Positions 12,641 through 24,779 of a stretch of 64,000 bases of DNA are shown one piece after another (within the stretch, counting starts at the first letter, position 1; each line of letters starts with the position of its first letter). The notes beneath the pieces were generated by a model. The model did not search any database and was not told the DNA's origin. It was given only the letters and a program-made list of their open reading frames with translations. The stretch lies in contig JAQFVV010000320.1 of the NCBI GenBank assembly GCA_028023455.1, positions 312,001 through 376,000 of the forward strand. The letters are read 5' to 3'. The stretch is from Epiperipatus broadwayi (taxonomy: Eukaryota; Onychophora; Udeonychophora; Euonychophora; Peripatidae). The translations under genes were made by a program, and so were the position numbers.

Positions 12641-14000
12641 TGTGAAGTTCAAGAAAAAGAAGCATGATATATATACTGTATATAGGAAAAAATAGTTGAG
12701 ATTAAAATAAAAACAATAAGTGAAGAAAGAATTTAGTTGTTAATTAAAGAAAGGAAGATATTTCTGTAAAAGAAAAGTAGAACAGAGGACAAAAGGCTTG
12801 GGTAGGTAAACTCATTTACTTTTTGACAGATAAGTAATAGTGAAGCTAATAAATTGTAGTGAGAATAATAAATTAATCAAAGAATTCAAAAATATACCAA
12901 ATCGAAATTTTTGCTATGGAAGCTTTATCAATTAGAAGACATTTAATTCTTTATATAAAGTAATAGTGTCAAAAACATACAAACAAAAAAAAAACATATC
13001 AAAGCAAAATTACAGGAAAATTAAAGAAAGGAGAAAAAAGGAATCTAGATAAGGTTTGGTCATAAAATATTTTTTTTAAATTGTTTTATCTGTTCATAAT
13101 TTTAGCTGCAGAAAAAAGATAAAGAAAATAGGCTTCAATTTGTAAATCCTAATTGGTGATATCAATTTTCTGAAACAAGTTAATACAATTAGTTTTAAAA
13201 ATTGAATAAAATGAGTTGTTTTTTTCAAGAAAAGTTATAAAATAAATAAATAAATTTAAATAATAAATAATAACATTTATTTAAAGTTAATTAACATCAA
13301 CTAAAACAAATGATATGGAAAAAATCTATTAACTTATTAAGACTCTGCCAGAAGGATAATCTTTTATCCTCTGCTTTACTTTAAATCCTCATAACCACGC
13401 TCTTTTTTTCTATCACTTCTTTTTATTCTTTACAATCTATTCTAACATATTTTAGTTATATTATTTATCTCAAGTATATTGTCAGTGCAGTATCTTTTTT
13501 CTCTTGCTAATTAATTTTTCAATTCATTCTTTCCATTGTTTTTGAATTTATATTTCTAAATCTTTCATATTTTACTTTTCCTTTTCCCTAATTCTTTATG
13601 TTTAGTGTCAAAATAAAGATACATGCTGAAAGAATCATCTAATTTTTTTTTTTTTTTGTAATTATTGTTTAATGGTTGACAAAAAATCTACTGTTGTTTA
13701 GACACTTGGAGTATCTTCAAATTTTGTTTAATTATTACTTTTAATATGCTTATTCTTAATTTTTTTTATCTTAACTATCTATTTTAATTGCCTAAGTTTT
13801 ATTGGCATTTATTTTGATTACAAATATTTTGCAAAGTTATATCAATTCTATATAAATGTTTCAAAGACCATTCTCATTATCTATCAGTACAGTACAATAA
13901 ATCTTTTCACATCCAATATGAAGTCTTTCATTATCAAAACAGCACTTATGATCAAACAAATAGTATACATCATTGTTGAATACCTTCTTTATACAGTTCT
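12641..14000. other. AT-rich stretch, no gene seen
   Basis: A-rich on the left, T-rich on the right; possibly the tail of the LINE relic, but nothing diagnostic. Confidence 0.35.
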
Positions 14001-14004
14001 CTTC

Positions 14005-14955
14005 AGGAATGCCATGGGGATAAGAGATTTTTTGTTCAAATTAAATTCCAGCCACCTACCCTAATTCTATAAAATAAAATTTGTGACTTAAAACAAAATG
14101 AATTCTATAAAATTTTCTTTAACAATATGGAAGCAGCAGAACATTAAAAAAATTATAATTATATATATTATTTACACTTTTACCTTTTTATTTGCATATT
14201 ATCTCTCCTGGCTTTGGCTGTAACAAGATAACTTCTAGAAACTTTCCATTTGGTAAACAATAATAATATGATTCTGAAAACTTGTGACCAGATTGCCTTT
14301 ATGAATATCCTTACTAACTATCTGAATAATATAAAAATTTCAACTAATCTTTTATGTTCAGTATTTTTGGCCAAACGACTGAATTATTAACATTAAAATT
14401 TAATGAAATAATTGAGAGAGTGCAAATTTCTCAAGCGCTTATGACTGCACTTTAAATATTATTAAAATTTAATGTAAATTCAGAAGTTTCAAAGTTTTCA
14501 CTCTCAGAATTATATCTTTCTTCAACTTTGAGGTCCAGATAGCTTACTTGATATTTTATTCATGATATGTCCTTGACTGGAGAGAATAAAATATATCACA
14601 GGATAAAATTATTCAATAACAAGAGTAGGAATCTAAAATTAGTTTAATGTAAACAATTATGTATACAACAGAATTAATATATATTATAAGAAGCTGAATA
14701 TACACATATAGGATAAGTTACAAATCTTAAAAATTGAATATACATGTTATATAATTCTACTTCTAATTTACTTACCTTTATAATCTATGTGGCTCCATTG
14801 GGCTTATTAAAAATATAAGATCAAGTGACCTATACTACAGCTGGGAGCTGATTCCATGGGGATACAACATCTGGATGAGTGAGTTTTTTTATTCCTAACA
14901 TATCAGTTTATCTCCATAATCTTTCCTGGGGTACACTAATTGTAACAAGGTGGTG
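14005..14955 (+). repeat. Diverged direct duplication ~0.8 kb apart
   Basis: ccatggggata with similar flanks occurs near 14010-14020 and 14855-14865, and each is followed by a cctgg...tgtaacaag block (14206-14228; 14926-14952). This suggests two diverged copies of one repeat. The apparent 36-nt exon at 14842-14877 falls in this repeat and was not called. Confidence 0.35.
14411..14441 (+). repeat. Short motif shared with the 62.78-kb hairpin
   Basis: gagagagtgcaaatttctca followed by agcgctta matches the reverse complement of the hairpin at 62784-62811 with one mismatch over 28 nt. Confidence 0.5.
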
Positions 14956-16515
14956 TAATTCTTAAGATTCCAATAGAAAAGAATGGGTTAACTTTAACTG
15001 TCATGTCAATTAGTTCAATAAAAATAATTATTAGTTTGTTTCAAATCCAATAGTTGCTAAAAAGTTTAATTCAAAATCTATCATGCATAACTCATTTATG
15101 TTTTCTATAAACAAAGTTCAATAATAAAATATTTAGGCTATTAATAATTTAATTTAATGTATGCATTATACTTAATTATATACATATTATACAATCCAAA
15201 ATTTTAAATATTCATACTTACATTGGTTATTCAATAAATTTTTATTAACCATTTAGCATACATTTACACTTTATTTTAATGTTAGATTGTGCTTTAAAAT
15301 AATCAATCATTTGGTTTGTTCCATTAAATAATAAATGTTTTAGACATTTTTCCAGCATTGCAGACATTTAGAAAAATTTCAAAGGCATTATGTAATTATT
15401 CCATTCAACAGACTGGCATTAAATATCAACATCATTATAATGAAATTTGTTGAGAATTTAATATTTTGGTACATATCTTTTTTAAAAATTATGTGTTTTT
15501 TTACTATTTCTGTTTTTCTTGAATTTCTCCTGTCCATAATCAACACTAATTTCAGATATATTTGAATAATATTATAGATCAATTACAAGTTTTTAGCTAA
15601 GTAATAAACTCCATGATATCCAAGAAAAAGCATATTAGTAAAATATGCAAAAAATATAATATCAGTATTAAAAAAAAGATAATATAGGTATATTAAAAAA
15701 AGATAAAATCAGTATTAAAAAAATTATATTCAAGAAAGCATCAAAATCAATCCCAAGATCCAATACCATAGAGGCCGACACTATACCAAAAAATGAATAT
15801 AAAATATGATTGATAAATGCAACTACCTATTATATGATTGTTGTCTAATATACTACAGAATTATTGTAATTATTATAAGATAATATTTTTTTAAATTAAG
15901 ATTATTTTAATAGAATTATTGTAATTATTATAAGGTAATATTTTTTAAACTAAGATTATTTTTAAGGAAATTATTAATAGTAGTGTGTCATTTTATATAT
16001 AAATTATGATATTTAAATAAAAGTGATTCGAAAATCTGAACATTTGCATTTACATATGAATGTTGATAATTATTGTAGCAACATGGTGGCGAGTTTGTTC
16101 AATTTAAGGCAATAAGTAAAGTATACAATATGTAGTATATTTCAAGAAATTGCCACAAGGTAAGTAAAAAAATAATTCTCTCTTATTTAAGTAAAAAATA
16201 TTTACAATCAGAATGTACTTCTAACAATGGAATAATTCAGAAATCTAAATATTTTTATTTACATATAAATTTTATTAATTATTGCAATGACATGGCTCCT
16301 GCATTGAAGTATCTTCATACCCCACACAATCTGTGCACATACACATGGCAGCCATGGCTCTATTTTCTACAAGAAGGTTGAGAAATCTTAAAAATACCTT
16401 CTATTCTTATGAAGTTATTTTAACAAATAAATGTCCCTTCACCAATATATATATATATATATACATTAATTAAAACAAGTCATACATTTCATAACTTGCT
16501 TTTAAGCTTGCATTT
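14956..16515. other. AT-rich DNA with a tandem-like duplication
   Basis: No gene seen. 16032-16090 and 16240-16299 are diverged direct copies, both with tttacatat(g/a)aat...aattattg and an atgg(t/c) end. Two degenerate 60-bp A/T blocks at 15850-15950 repeat taatattttttaaa-type sequence. Confidence 0.35.
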
Positions 16516-16841
16516 TATGATCACTAGATGGAGTTTATCAATAGCTCTAATCAAGCTTTTATTTTATAAGTGCTGAAAGGCTGGATTTGAAGACATTTAC
16601 GTGTCTGATAAATTCATGCTTTCAAATTGATAGAAACGTGTTTTATAAGTGCTGACTTTTGAGTTAGTATTTTAGATCTAGTTTCTAGAGTTCCAGCACT
16701 CCACTGAGGTGAGCCACAAGCTCAAAATAAACTGGTCTGGAGATAGGGACCCCCAATAGAGATTTTGAATTTTTTCTCTTTCGGCACTTATAAAATAAAA
16801 GCTTGATTAGAGCTATTGGTAAGCTCCATCTAGTGATCATA
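16516..16841. mobile_element. Foldback element, ~60-bp inverted termini
   Basis: 16516-16577 and 16779-16841 are reverse complements with few mismatches; both hold agctctaatcaagcttttat or its complement and ttataagtgc(t/c)ga. The interior carries another copy of the ttataagtgctga motif. Non-autonomous foldback element; the right end abuts a (TA)n run. Confidence 0.65.
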
Positions 16842-17285
16842 TATATATATATTTAAAAATATCTACTAAAATAGTCAATCACTTTTTCAGTTGCACTTCA
16901 TAATCAATAGAGCAGATAATGATCTTCATATGGGTATTTACATATCATCAATAATTGTCATCATCCAATTCAAACCCCTTCAATAATACCTGAGATAGAA
17001 TAAAATTAAATTAAAATATCTTCATATTTTTGTACGTTAAATTTTTTCTCCATTTGAATCATAATTGTTGGTTGCAATTATGAAATTTTCCATTCTCATT
17101 AACCAGAAGTTCAGCCTATAAGTGGACAATTAATTTCATATACAGAAACTTGGTACTATCAAAGTGAGCTATGCAAAACTCATTCATTCATCTTTTGCAA
17201 TTTCAAATAAAGATTATTGATAGCATTAGTTTCTTGTTTTTTTATTATCATACTTTTAATGCAATCTTTTGTGGAAATGTTCTTT
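16842..17285. other. AT-rich stretch, no gene seen
   Basis: Nothing recognised between the foldback element and the next repeat A copy. Confidence 0.4.
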
Positions 17286-17296
17286 ATCTCTGTACC

Positions 17297-17500
17297 AAAT
17301 CCTTCATACAATAGTGCCACCAAGTGCAAGCTTTCATAATCAATGGATGCAGGAAGATTTGTGCATTAAATCCATATCTAGTGCCTACTCATCCAATATC
17401 CCCAGACTAGTTTCTAGCTTGTGGCTTTCATTAATGAGAAGTCTTGAAATTTGAGAACATTGGATCTAGATCTTAGGATCCAATGCAACCCTCCATCAGC
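17297..17500 (-). mobile_element. Repeat A copy
   Basis: Carries the family landmarks agtgcctactcatccaatat and ctagtttctagcttgtggct. Read on the minus strand the hammerhead-like core is mutated (TTAATGA in place of CTGATGA), while GAAACTAGTC and the stem I strand TGGGG remain. The sequence after 17500 to about 17660 may be further repeat sequence (aactcatttcagcatc is shared with the 11.45-kb copy). Confidence 0.7.
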
Positions 17501-17660
17501 CAACTTTTATCTATTTTGTTAACTATAAAACTAGGAGCCCAAGATGAAATCACCATAATATTTCCAACCCAAGCTCACTCACTTGTATAATCATATAGAC
17601 CTGAACTCATTTCAGCATCTATACAATTTAGTGTATACCATATATAAACATATGAAATGG

Positions 17661-18900
17661 TGATCTTGTAATGTTCTTTATCTCTGTTATTATATTTTGA
17701 CCATTACAATTCTTGTTTTCTTGTTTTCCAGATATATATCATCTTTATTCACATCATTTACTTTTCAATTTTTCTCTTATTTATTTAGTCTTCAACCCAC
17801 TTTTTTTCCTGCTATTTAAACATTTCATTTCTTTTTGATAGTTATTTAAAACAACAATAACACTTTAATAACTTTCAAATGTTTTCTTTTTCAACCTATT
17901 TTTATTCCTATTTAAATTATAAACATTTTAGAAGCCATTGGCATGATTAAAGACCATGCCTATAACAATTCCTCCCAAATTAAAAGCATTGCAGTTTTTG
18001 AAATGGTAAATAAATTTGAATAGGGTTCCATAATCAATACTGTCGAGCACAAATAGAAAATATATGTGAATAACAAAAGCATTAGTGGCAAAACTGTCTA
18101 AAATATAGAAAGATTGAAATATTTCAAGTGTCATTAAATTGAAATTGGCCTATTGTCTTATTTTTCCAATTGCCCATTGCTGGAACATAAACACTCAAAA
18201 AATCAGATGAAAAAATAACGATGAAATATGCCAGAAAATGTTTGTAATTTTTTTATATTGTATCTATTGCAAAGAGTTTTAAGTTCAACTTGATATGTCA
18301 GTGCTTATAAGAAGACAGATAATAAAATATTGTGGATACATGATGAGGAGATATATTACTATAGAAAGCTTATTAAGAAAAAGTGAAAATGACCTTCATG
18401 AGATGTTACATATGATTCAAAATCATGATATATAGAAACCGATAATAGATTGTTTCACATTAATTCCAAATTGAGATCGTAAATGCAGAAATAGGCATTG
18501 CTGCATTTTTTTAAAAATAGTGAAATTAGATCCCGAATCGATTCCTAGGTGAAGAAAAAAAATCTTAGCTTGAGTTAATAGAAGGAAATTGCTGTTCATA
18601 GCCTTCCAATTGCCATCTAAGCAAGTGATTATATATTTATAAATATCGCTAGTACAGCAGTCCAGTAATCATTTTTCATTGCAGTCCCCCCTACCCGCCC
18701 GGTTGATCTTAGCAATTTAAGTTTTGCATTTGAATGTATTTAATCTTACGTTAAAATGTATATATGGATATTAAATTCATATATTAATTATTTGTGACAT
18801 TTTTGTAGCAATTATTTTGTGTTTCAACATCAGTACAATGTTTACTTTTAAAACAAAGCACAGTGATTGGTATTTGTTTTAATGCTTACAGGATATAAAG
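17661..18900. other. AT-rich stretch, no gene seen
   Basis: A T-rich segment to 17930, then unremarkable AT-rich DNA with a small GC-richer spot at 18687-18705 (ccccctacccgcccggttga). Confidence 0.35.
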
Positions 18901-18923
18901 TAAATTAAACCTTTTCTCGTTTT

Positions 18924-19108
18924 TCAGTTATAAAAATTCTGATCATGTTTTGCTTGACGATATTTTCTCGTTTCATTCATACAACTTTCAAAGTTCAAAT
19001 CCAAAATTGTTATCCCAACGGGTTTGATTCTTAATTTCAACTGGAGGCTAATTGGTTGCATGCTTGAGATGATGGCGAGGACACAAATGATAAATGATAG
19101 ACGTAAAA
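18924..19108 (-). CDS. Candidate 3' exon (hydrophobic segment, unknown protein)
   Basis: Minus strand: a strong acceptor (pyrimidine tract then ctacatttttcag) ends at 19109, followed by two carried bases and about 60 open codons ending in TGA at 18926-18924. The peptide begins with a hydrophobic run (LSFIICVLAIISS) that could be a signal or membrane segment, then a basic, soluble-looking tail ending AKHDQNFYN. CpG is more frequent here than in the surroundings, which mildly favours an exon. No family is recognised and no upstream exon was found. Confidence 0.3.
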
Positions 19109-19159
19109 CTGAAAAATGTAGAGAAAGAAAGTTTAATCGTCGATTTATATCCAATCAAA

Positions 19160-20055
19160 TGACTTGTCTTTAAGAACATTTTTTACATTTTAACAATTGA
19201 CACATGTCTGTATATATATGTTAAATAAATGAAATGTTATATATATATGTAGTATAATTTCACTTACTATTTAGATGGATTGCGGAGAAATTTATTTCTA
19301 CTAGAAAACAAAAATACTTAGACTTGTATTTTTTGCCTAAAAGAAAATAATTTAATTATATCAAATATTAAATACATTATTCTAACTATAATTGGTATCG
19401 CCTTAAAAATTTTAATTATATAAATAGTTTTAGCTTCGAAATAAAACGTAAATAGTTTTTAAAAAAGTTTATTTCTAATCAAAATTGGCACGAATGCCCA
19501 CAGTTTATTTTAAAAAGCATAGTTAAGCCATCAAAAAGAAAGAAATCATCTCTTCTTTTCGTGAATACATTTTTAATTTGCGTTATAATTTTTTTTTTTT
19601 TTCACTGAGACTTATAAAAGAAACAATATCAAGGATATTTTTGACATTCTGATTAAAGAAATGCAGCTTCTAAAGAATTATTGTTTTCTTAGCCATATTG
19701 TCATTAGTACTATCCTATAGAAAAATACTTATTACAATGAAAAAAAAAAATTGTAAAACATTTAAGAAATAGTAAAAAAAAGTTATATTTTTATGTATGG
19801 CAATGATTTTTGCTCTACCATGTAACATTTTTTTGGCTTCAAAAACAGTTGCTTATTTATCTTAGTTATTATTCTATTTCTGGTTAATTTTAACCAAAAA
19901 TGTACAATAATCACAGTTATTATTAGCAGTCGTATGGTTGTTCTAAATTCAGAAGAATGAAAAAAAAAAAAAACAGATAGAAAGTCTAAGAATAAAGAAA
20001 GCAATTGCTTTGAGGTAATTAAAGGATTAAAATATAGTTCTACGAACTCATTATA
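19160..20055. other. AT-rich stretch, no gene seen
   Basis: Homopolymer runs and AT-driven short frames only. Confidence 0.4.
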
Positions 20056-20061
20056 CAGAGG

Positions 20062-20268
20062 CTAAACTCTCTATATAGTAGCGCCACCAGTGCAAGCCAG
20101 AGTAATCAATGGATGCAAGAAGATTTGTGCATAAAATACCTATCTAATGCCTACTCATCCAATATCCCCAAACTAGTTTCCAGTTTGTGGTTTTCATCAG
20201 TGAGGAGCTTTGCATCTGAGAGCATTCCATCTAGATCCTAGGATCTAATGCAACCCTCCAACAGCCAC
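20062..20268 (-). mobile_element. Repeat A copy with complete hammerhead-like core
   Basis: Full-length-looking copy from the atatagtagcgccaccagtg terminus to gcaaccctccaacagcc. On the minus strand it retains CTGATGA, GAAA and both stem I strands (see 20166-20205). Confidence 0.75.
20166..20205 (-). ncRNA. Hammerhead-like ribozyme motif (repeat A)
   Basis: Minus strand order: CCTCA (20205-20201), CTGATGA (20200-20194), a weakly paired stem II region, GAAA (20180-20177), palindromic ACTAGT (20177-20172) as stem III, nucleotide 17 = T, then TGGGG (20170-20166), which pairs with CCTCA (one G-T). Stem II is poorer than in the 24.3-kb copy, so activity is doubtful. Confidence 0.5.
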
Positions 20269-20640
20269 TTTTTACCTTATTACTTACTCATTATCAGAGA
20301 TCGATACCATAAGTGGCTCAGACGGCTGATTCTGAGACTATATTAACTTAAATAACGGAAACAATAAGGTAAAAGAAAATGGAAAGGAAGATGAAAAAAA
20401 TATATAAATGATGACTTAATATAGGTTAACCAAATATTTGGCATGGGAGGAGAGAGGATTCTTCCTTAGAAATGAGCTTTATTGATCCTACAAACAAGTT
20501 GTCAGAAAGTACTCTTTTACTAACTCAAATTCTCCTTTCTGCTTAAAACTTTGTTTGTTTTTTTAATTGTCATTTCACTTCCCCCAAATACAGATTATAA
20601 TAAATTTAAATCAGTGCACCTATTATATATATAAATAATA

Positions 20641-20978
20641 CATTTTATAAAATAAAAAATCATATAACATTATAAAACTATCCATAAAACAAAATTTTAC
20701 TAAAATTCTCTCACATCCAGGATATCATCTATTAACAAAATAGACCTCCCATAATTCATTTAAAAAACCAATCACTTTTAACATCAAAGGATGTTTTTTT
20801 AATGAAAAGTCTATTTTGTTTTCTATATATATTGTTGTTTGTATCATGTTGAATGTCACTTGAGAAGCTTTATTTTTTAATAGATGAAACCATAATCGTG
20901 ATAGAATTTTAGTAAAATTTTGTTTGTTTTTTTGGCTAGTTTTGTAATGTTATATGATTTTATATTTTATTTATTATT
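20641..20978. mobile_element. PLE terminal-region remnant, inverted pair
   Basis: An imperfect inverted repeat: caaaattttactaaaattct at 20690-20709 is the exact complement of 20903-20922, and atcataatataac-type flanks extend it outwards. Each half aligns with the terminal region of the PLE at 53.3-55.9 kb (cacttgagaag ... tagatgaaaccat ... gtaaaattttg). The right half holds about 54 extra bases. No RT or endonuclease sequence is left, so this is an older, shorter version of the same head-to-head arrangement. Confidence 0.55.
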
Positions 20979-20989
20979 ACTAGTATAGA

Positions 20990-21545
20990 ATTAACTCTTC
21001 AGCCATTCATAGCATTGAAAATCTGATCATAGAACACCCAAATCCCTTGTTGATGCCAATATTATTGTCATGTCCATGTTGACTAAGTCACTCTGCCCCT
21101 CATGTATAGGACTTTGTCCATTTAAAGACTGAAGAGGGATGGCCAGTATACAGGCTGAAAGTTGTAATATTCAAAATACAAGCATAATTCATATACTTGG
21201 AATTTTAAATGTAATTATAAGGAATTTGAACACAGAACTTTCAAGCTGCCTTTAGCTATCCACTCATATAACTGATACACATGACCATATACATGTGAAA
21301 AAGATAAATGATTTCCAATATATGTATTTCATGCTGAAACAGCACTTTTCAGGTTGATCCAGATCATCATCTCCTACATATGTATATAATTAGTGCTCAG
21401 TTTATATTAAGATAGCAAATCTTCAAACTTTAATGACCAAGTTTCAATCTACTCCATTCTTCAACTCTTCAGCCATTCATACTATTGAAAATCTGATGAT
21501 GGAACACCCAAATTTCTTGTTGATGCTAATATTGAAATACCTTAT
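20990..21545 (-). mobile_element. Repeat B copy plus upstream fragment
   Basis: 21215-21540 is a near-complete antisense copy (gatacacatgaccatataca; aactcttcagccattcat; gatgatggaacacccaaat). 20995-21060 repeats the last of these blocks in the same direction, so the locus is a partial tandem. On the minus strand the ribozyme core is damaged (CTGAAAA for CTGATGA) although stem II, GAAA, TACATATA and TTGG survive. Confidence 0.7.
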
Positions 21546-22900
21546 AATTCCATACAGAATTTTTATAAAGGACTGCTACATATTTTCAATTAAATATCTT
21601 TTATATTTATTTTATTTGATGATGATTGCAATAGAAGTACCAAAGTTTCTAATCATTGGTGTTTTTCTTTAGACAAGATTTTTAAGTACTAACCATCTTG
21701 GCATATACTATCTTTTTCTTTAAGGTACTCTTTTATTTGTTTGTGTTTTTTTAATACTGCATTTAATAAAATATTTAAAATATTTACAAAAGATATTAAT
21801 TTATCTTGCAACATAAACAACTTGTACACATCCTTAAATTAAAAGTTTTTATTTTTCTAAAAAAAAATTGTAATATTTATATCCATTTCAAATCAAATTT
21901 TAATCAATGTAATCATTTTGAAAATATCAAAAGGACTGCCATTTATGATTCTCTGAAATTATAGAATAAATAGCTAGTATTTGTGAGTTTTCCTGTAAAC
22001 CAAGATGGCAGTCTATTTTTGGTAAATATGCAGTTTTGAGGGCCTACAATCTACCAAAAATGTGTTAGTTGTTAAATTAAAACAAAATTAATAAATCAAT
22101 TGTTAAAATTAAAAAAAGAAATAAATTCCAATAAATTTCATTAAGAAACTTTATTTTAATTTTTTTTTGCTTATAACAGGGAAACAATGCAACACTTTTA
22201 ACATTGTTGTATTTTGTTTCAATTCAGTATGTTTCTTTTTGTCAACAGTTTTTTTTTAGTAAATTGTCATAATGATAAAAATTTGGAATCTTCCTGTCAC
22301 AGAATGTTAAGCAGCTGAGTATTTCTAAAAGTACGGGGATTGATCCCAACTTCTCGAAAAGTATACACATGAAACTTTATATTTAAACACGCCCATAATA
22401 GGGATTGTGCACTGCCAACATGAATAAAGTATGAATATTGTATATATATATTTCATTTTTCTGTTAATACAAAAAAAAAATGTAAATATTATAATTAATC
22501 TTCCCACGATTTCTTTTTTTTAAATAAAAATAAAATGTAAATATTAAATATATTTCCTAGACACCTTTTCTTTTTGTAAACATTTGGGGGTGGGGGCTAA
22601 ACTTATATATTTATCAAAAATATAGTTTGACATCTTGGTTTACAGAAAAACTCACAGGTGTCTAAATAGCATTTTAATTTTTTCCTATCCTTCTGTTTCT
22701 TGTTGCATATTAATTTATCTTCACAATGAAACTTTACAATCAATATTTCTAGAGCAAAAATCTATACTTTTTTTTATGAAAACATAAATTCTTTTCAAGT
22801 GAGATGAAAAAAAAAATTTTTTTCTATTTAAACTCAAGATTGTGCATGCACCAATTTGGAGAAGACTCTTATATTTACAGTCAGTTTATTTGATCCTTTA
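21546..22900. other. AT-rich stretch with a possible tRNA-like B box
   Basis: No gene seen. On the minus strand around 22335-22355 gttgggatcaatccccgta resembles a Pol III B box but no clear A box precedes it. Poly(A)/poly(T) runs are frequent. Confidence 0.35.
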
Positions 22901-24210
22901 CACATTATCAAACCATTAGACAATATAAGGAATGAAACAGAATTTTTGTTAAGTTGGAGATCAGGAAAAATTTAATAGAGTAGCTGATTTGAAAACTCCT
23001 CATAAGTGGATTTTGACTTCAAATATTTGCCATGAAAAATATGTGAGATGCCTTGAACTCCACATGCAAAATGAAATTATGTTCATATGCAGAAGCAATG
23101 AAAGCTTCAACATTATTGCCACCTAATGATAGAAGAAAGCATAATGATAATGTAATTTTTTTTCAGTAAAATTATAAATCAGAATGCAAGATTTCATAGA
23201 TCGACAATGAATGACCTTATTAAATTAGACATACTAATGGATAACCACAAAAACCTATCAACATGATAGAAAAGGCCTACATGGAGGAAAGTGTAGGCAG
23301 AATTTTAGAGGCTGTCAATGCAACAATACCGAAAGATCTTTATTTTTCATTTAATTTTTTTTTTACAGATCGCTTGATTATTCTGGTGATTATGGATATA
23401 AATTTCACCCTCTACAAATTTCAAAAAAAATTACTGTATGGAATGATTACAGTAAACAATACGTAGGACTCCATATTATGGATTGCTGATCAATGAAATC
23501 CTAGATATATTGTTATCTAATTTTTTGATAAAGGACGAAGAAATATATTTGAAAAAACAATTTACATGCTGAAAAAAAAATGCACTAATTAATGTAGATC
23601 AGAATAGAGAAAATTATGTAATCAGAATTATAAAAAAAAAACACCTATTTAAATTATGACATTAAAGACTAAGAAATTAAAGAAGCATTTGGAATCAGTG
23701 GTAACATTCCAACCTACATATCTAAAAGATTAAAAAATACACCTATACTAATCTTGAAGAATAATTATTATTTTAAACTGTTTAAACAAAAATATTAATC
23801 CAAATGACATCCTTATGCTAATTACTGATTAGGAAACAATGCATTTCTTAATAATACATGGAATCAAACCACAATGTTTCAACTATAAGAAAAGAAGTCA
23901 CATCATAAGTAGTGACCAAAAATTAAGTGCCCACACTGTGAAATGAGAACCACATTAACACATCAGTGTGAAAAGAAAAATGATATAAATAATGATATGC
24001 AACCTTCATCAAGAGGAAAGTTAATCACTGGTATAACTGGTGTTGATATGATGATTTGAATAGTAATACACAGAATATATTAACAGATGATAATATTTAA
24101 AGGCAAGGTCAGCTATCAGATCCAAACATTTTCCTACCACAAAAAGACACAAGCAAAACAAGTAAACAAATTCTTACAGAAGCTAATGTTATTAAACAAT
24201 TCAAAACAAA

Positions 24211-24411
24211 GCAAAACTCTCCATACAGTAGTGCCATCTTGTGCCAACAAGAGCAATCACTGGATGCCAGAAGGCTTGTGCATAAAATTCCTATCTAGTG
24301 CCTACTCATCAAATATCCCCAGACTAGTTTCTGGCTTGTGGCCTTCATCAGTGAGGAGCCTTGGATCTGAGAGCACTGCACCTAGATCTTAGGATCTAAT
24401 GCAACCCTCTA
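24211..24411 (-). mobile_element. Repeat A copy inserted in LINE ORF1
   Basis: Bounded by aaaactctccatacagtagt on the left and gcaaccctct on the right; it interrupts the LINE ORF1 relic, so it inserted after that LINE. It carries the best-preserved hammerhead-like core of the family (24317-24356). No unambiguous target-site duplication was found by eye. Confidence 0.75.
24317..24356 (-). ncRNA. Hammerhead ribozyme, best repeat A copy
   Basis: Minus-strand elements in order: stem I strand CCTCA (24356-24352), CTGATGA (24351-24345), stem II GGC/GCC around loop CACAA, GAAA (24331-24328), stem III palindrome ACTAGT (24328-24323), C at nucleotide 17 (24322) and stem I strand TGGGG (24321-24317). 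All invariant hammerhead core positions are present and C17 is the preferred cleavage nucleotide. Stem II is short (3 bp, with an A-A at its base) and stem III has no loop, as in minimal type I hammerheads that are thought to work as dimers. Activity is inferred, not shown. Confidence 0.6.
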
Positions 24412-24779
24412 GACTACATAAAATATGATAGAGACAACAATACCTGATCCATCACACAGAGACATTGGATATAAATACCCTGACTATCAAATGCAAAACA
24501 GGTCATCCAGCATGCATGAAAATGAAAAGGGAAATCCCAGGATTAAGCAAAGACAATATACCATAAACTCTGGACCATGTTTAAAAAGTTAAAAAGTCAA
24601 ATAGATTCTGATGCAGGTTTTACCTCAAATGAGAAGACAGTTAACATATTAGGGGGGAGTCATATCTAAATGCAATTGCTTATGATAAATCTTTAGAATT
24701 GTCACATGAGCTAATATTTTTAAATAAAACTAAACAGTTAACATAAATAAATATATTTTTTATATTAATTATATCTATA

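Larger units (their letters stand above)
22980..24560 (+). pseudogene. LINE ORF1 relic with zinc knuckles
   Basis: Broken + strand coding sequence. Recognisable pieces are AYMEESVGRILEAVNATIPKD near 23275-23335 and a zinc-knuckle pair: C-F-N-Y-K-K-R-S-H near 23875-23905 (second Cys replaced by Tyr), then C-P-H-C-...-H-Q-C at about 23928-23970. Such CCHC knuckles are typical of the gag-like ORF1 protein of jockey/I-type LINEs, which binds the element's RNA. Several frameshifts and stops are present, and a repeat A copy sits inside at 24211-24411. The RT-encoding relic follows on the same strand. Confidence 0.5.

Noticed and set aside
14842-14877. Short exon-like segment with CAG acceptor and GTGAGT donor
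   Set aside because: Falls in a diverged duplicated repeat (related sequence at 14.0 kb) and is only 36 nt.
16079-16164. Two tiny exon-like pieces with GTAAG donors
   Set aside because: The region is part of a direct duplication (16032-16090 and 16240-16299) and the pieces are under 40 nt.
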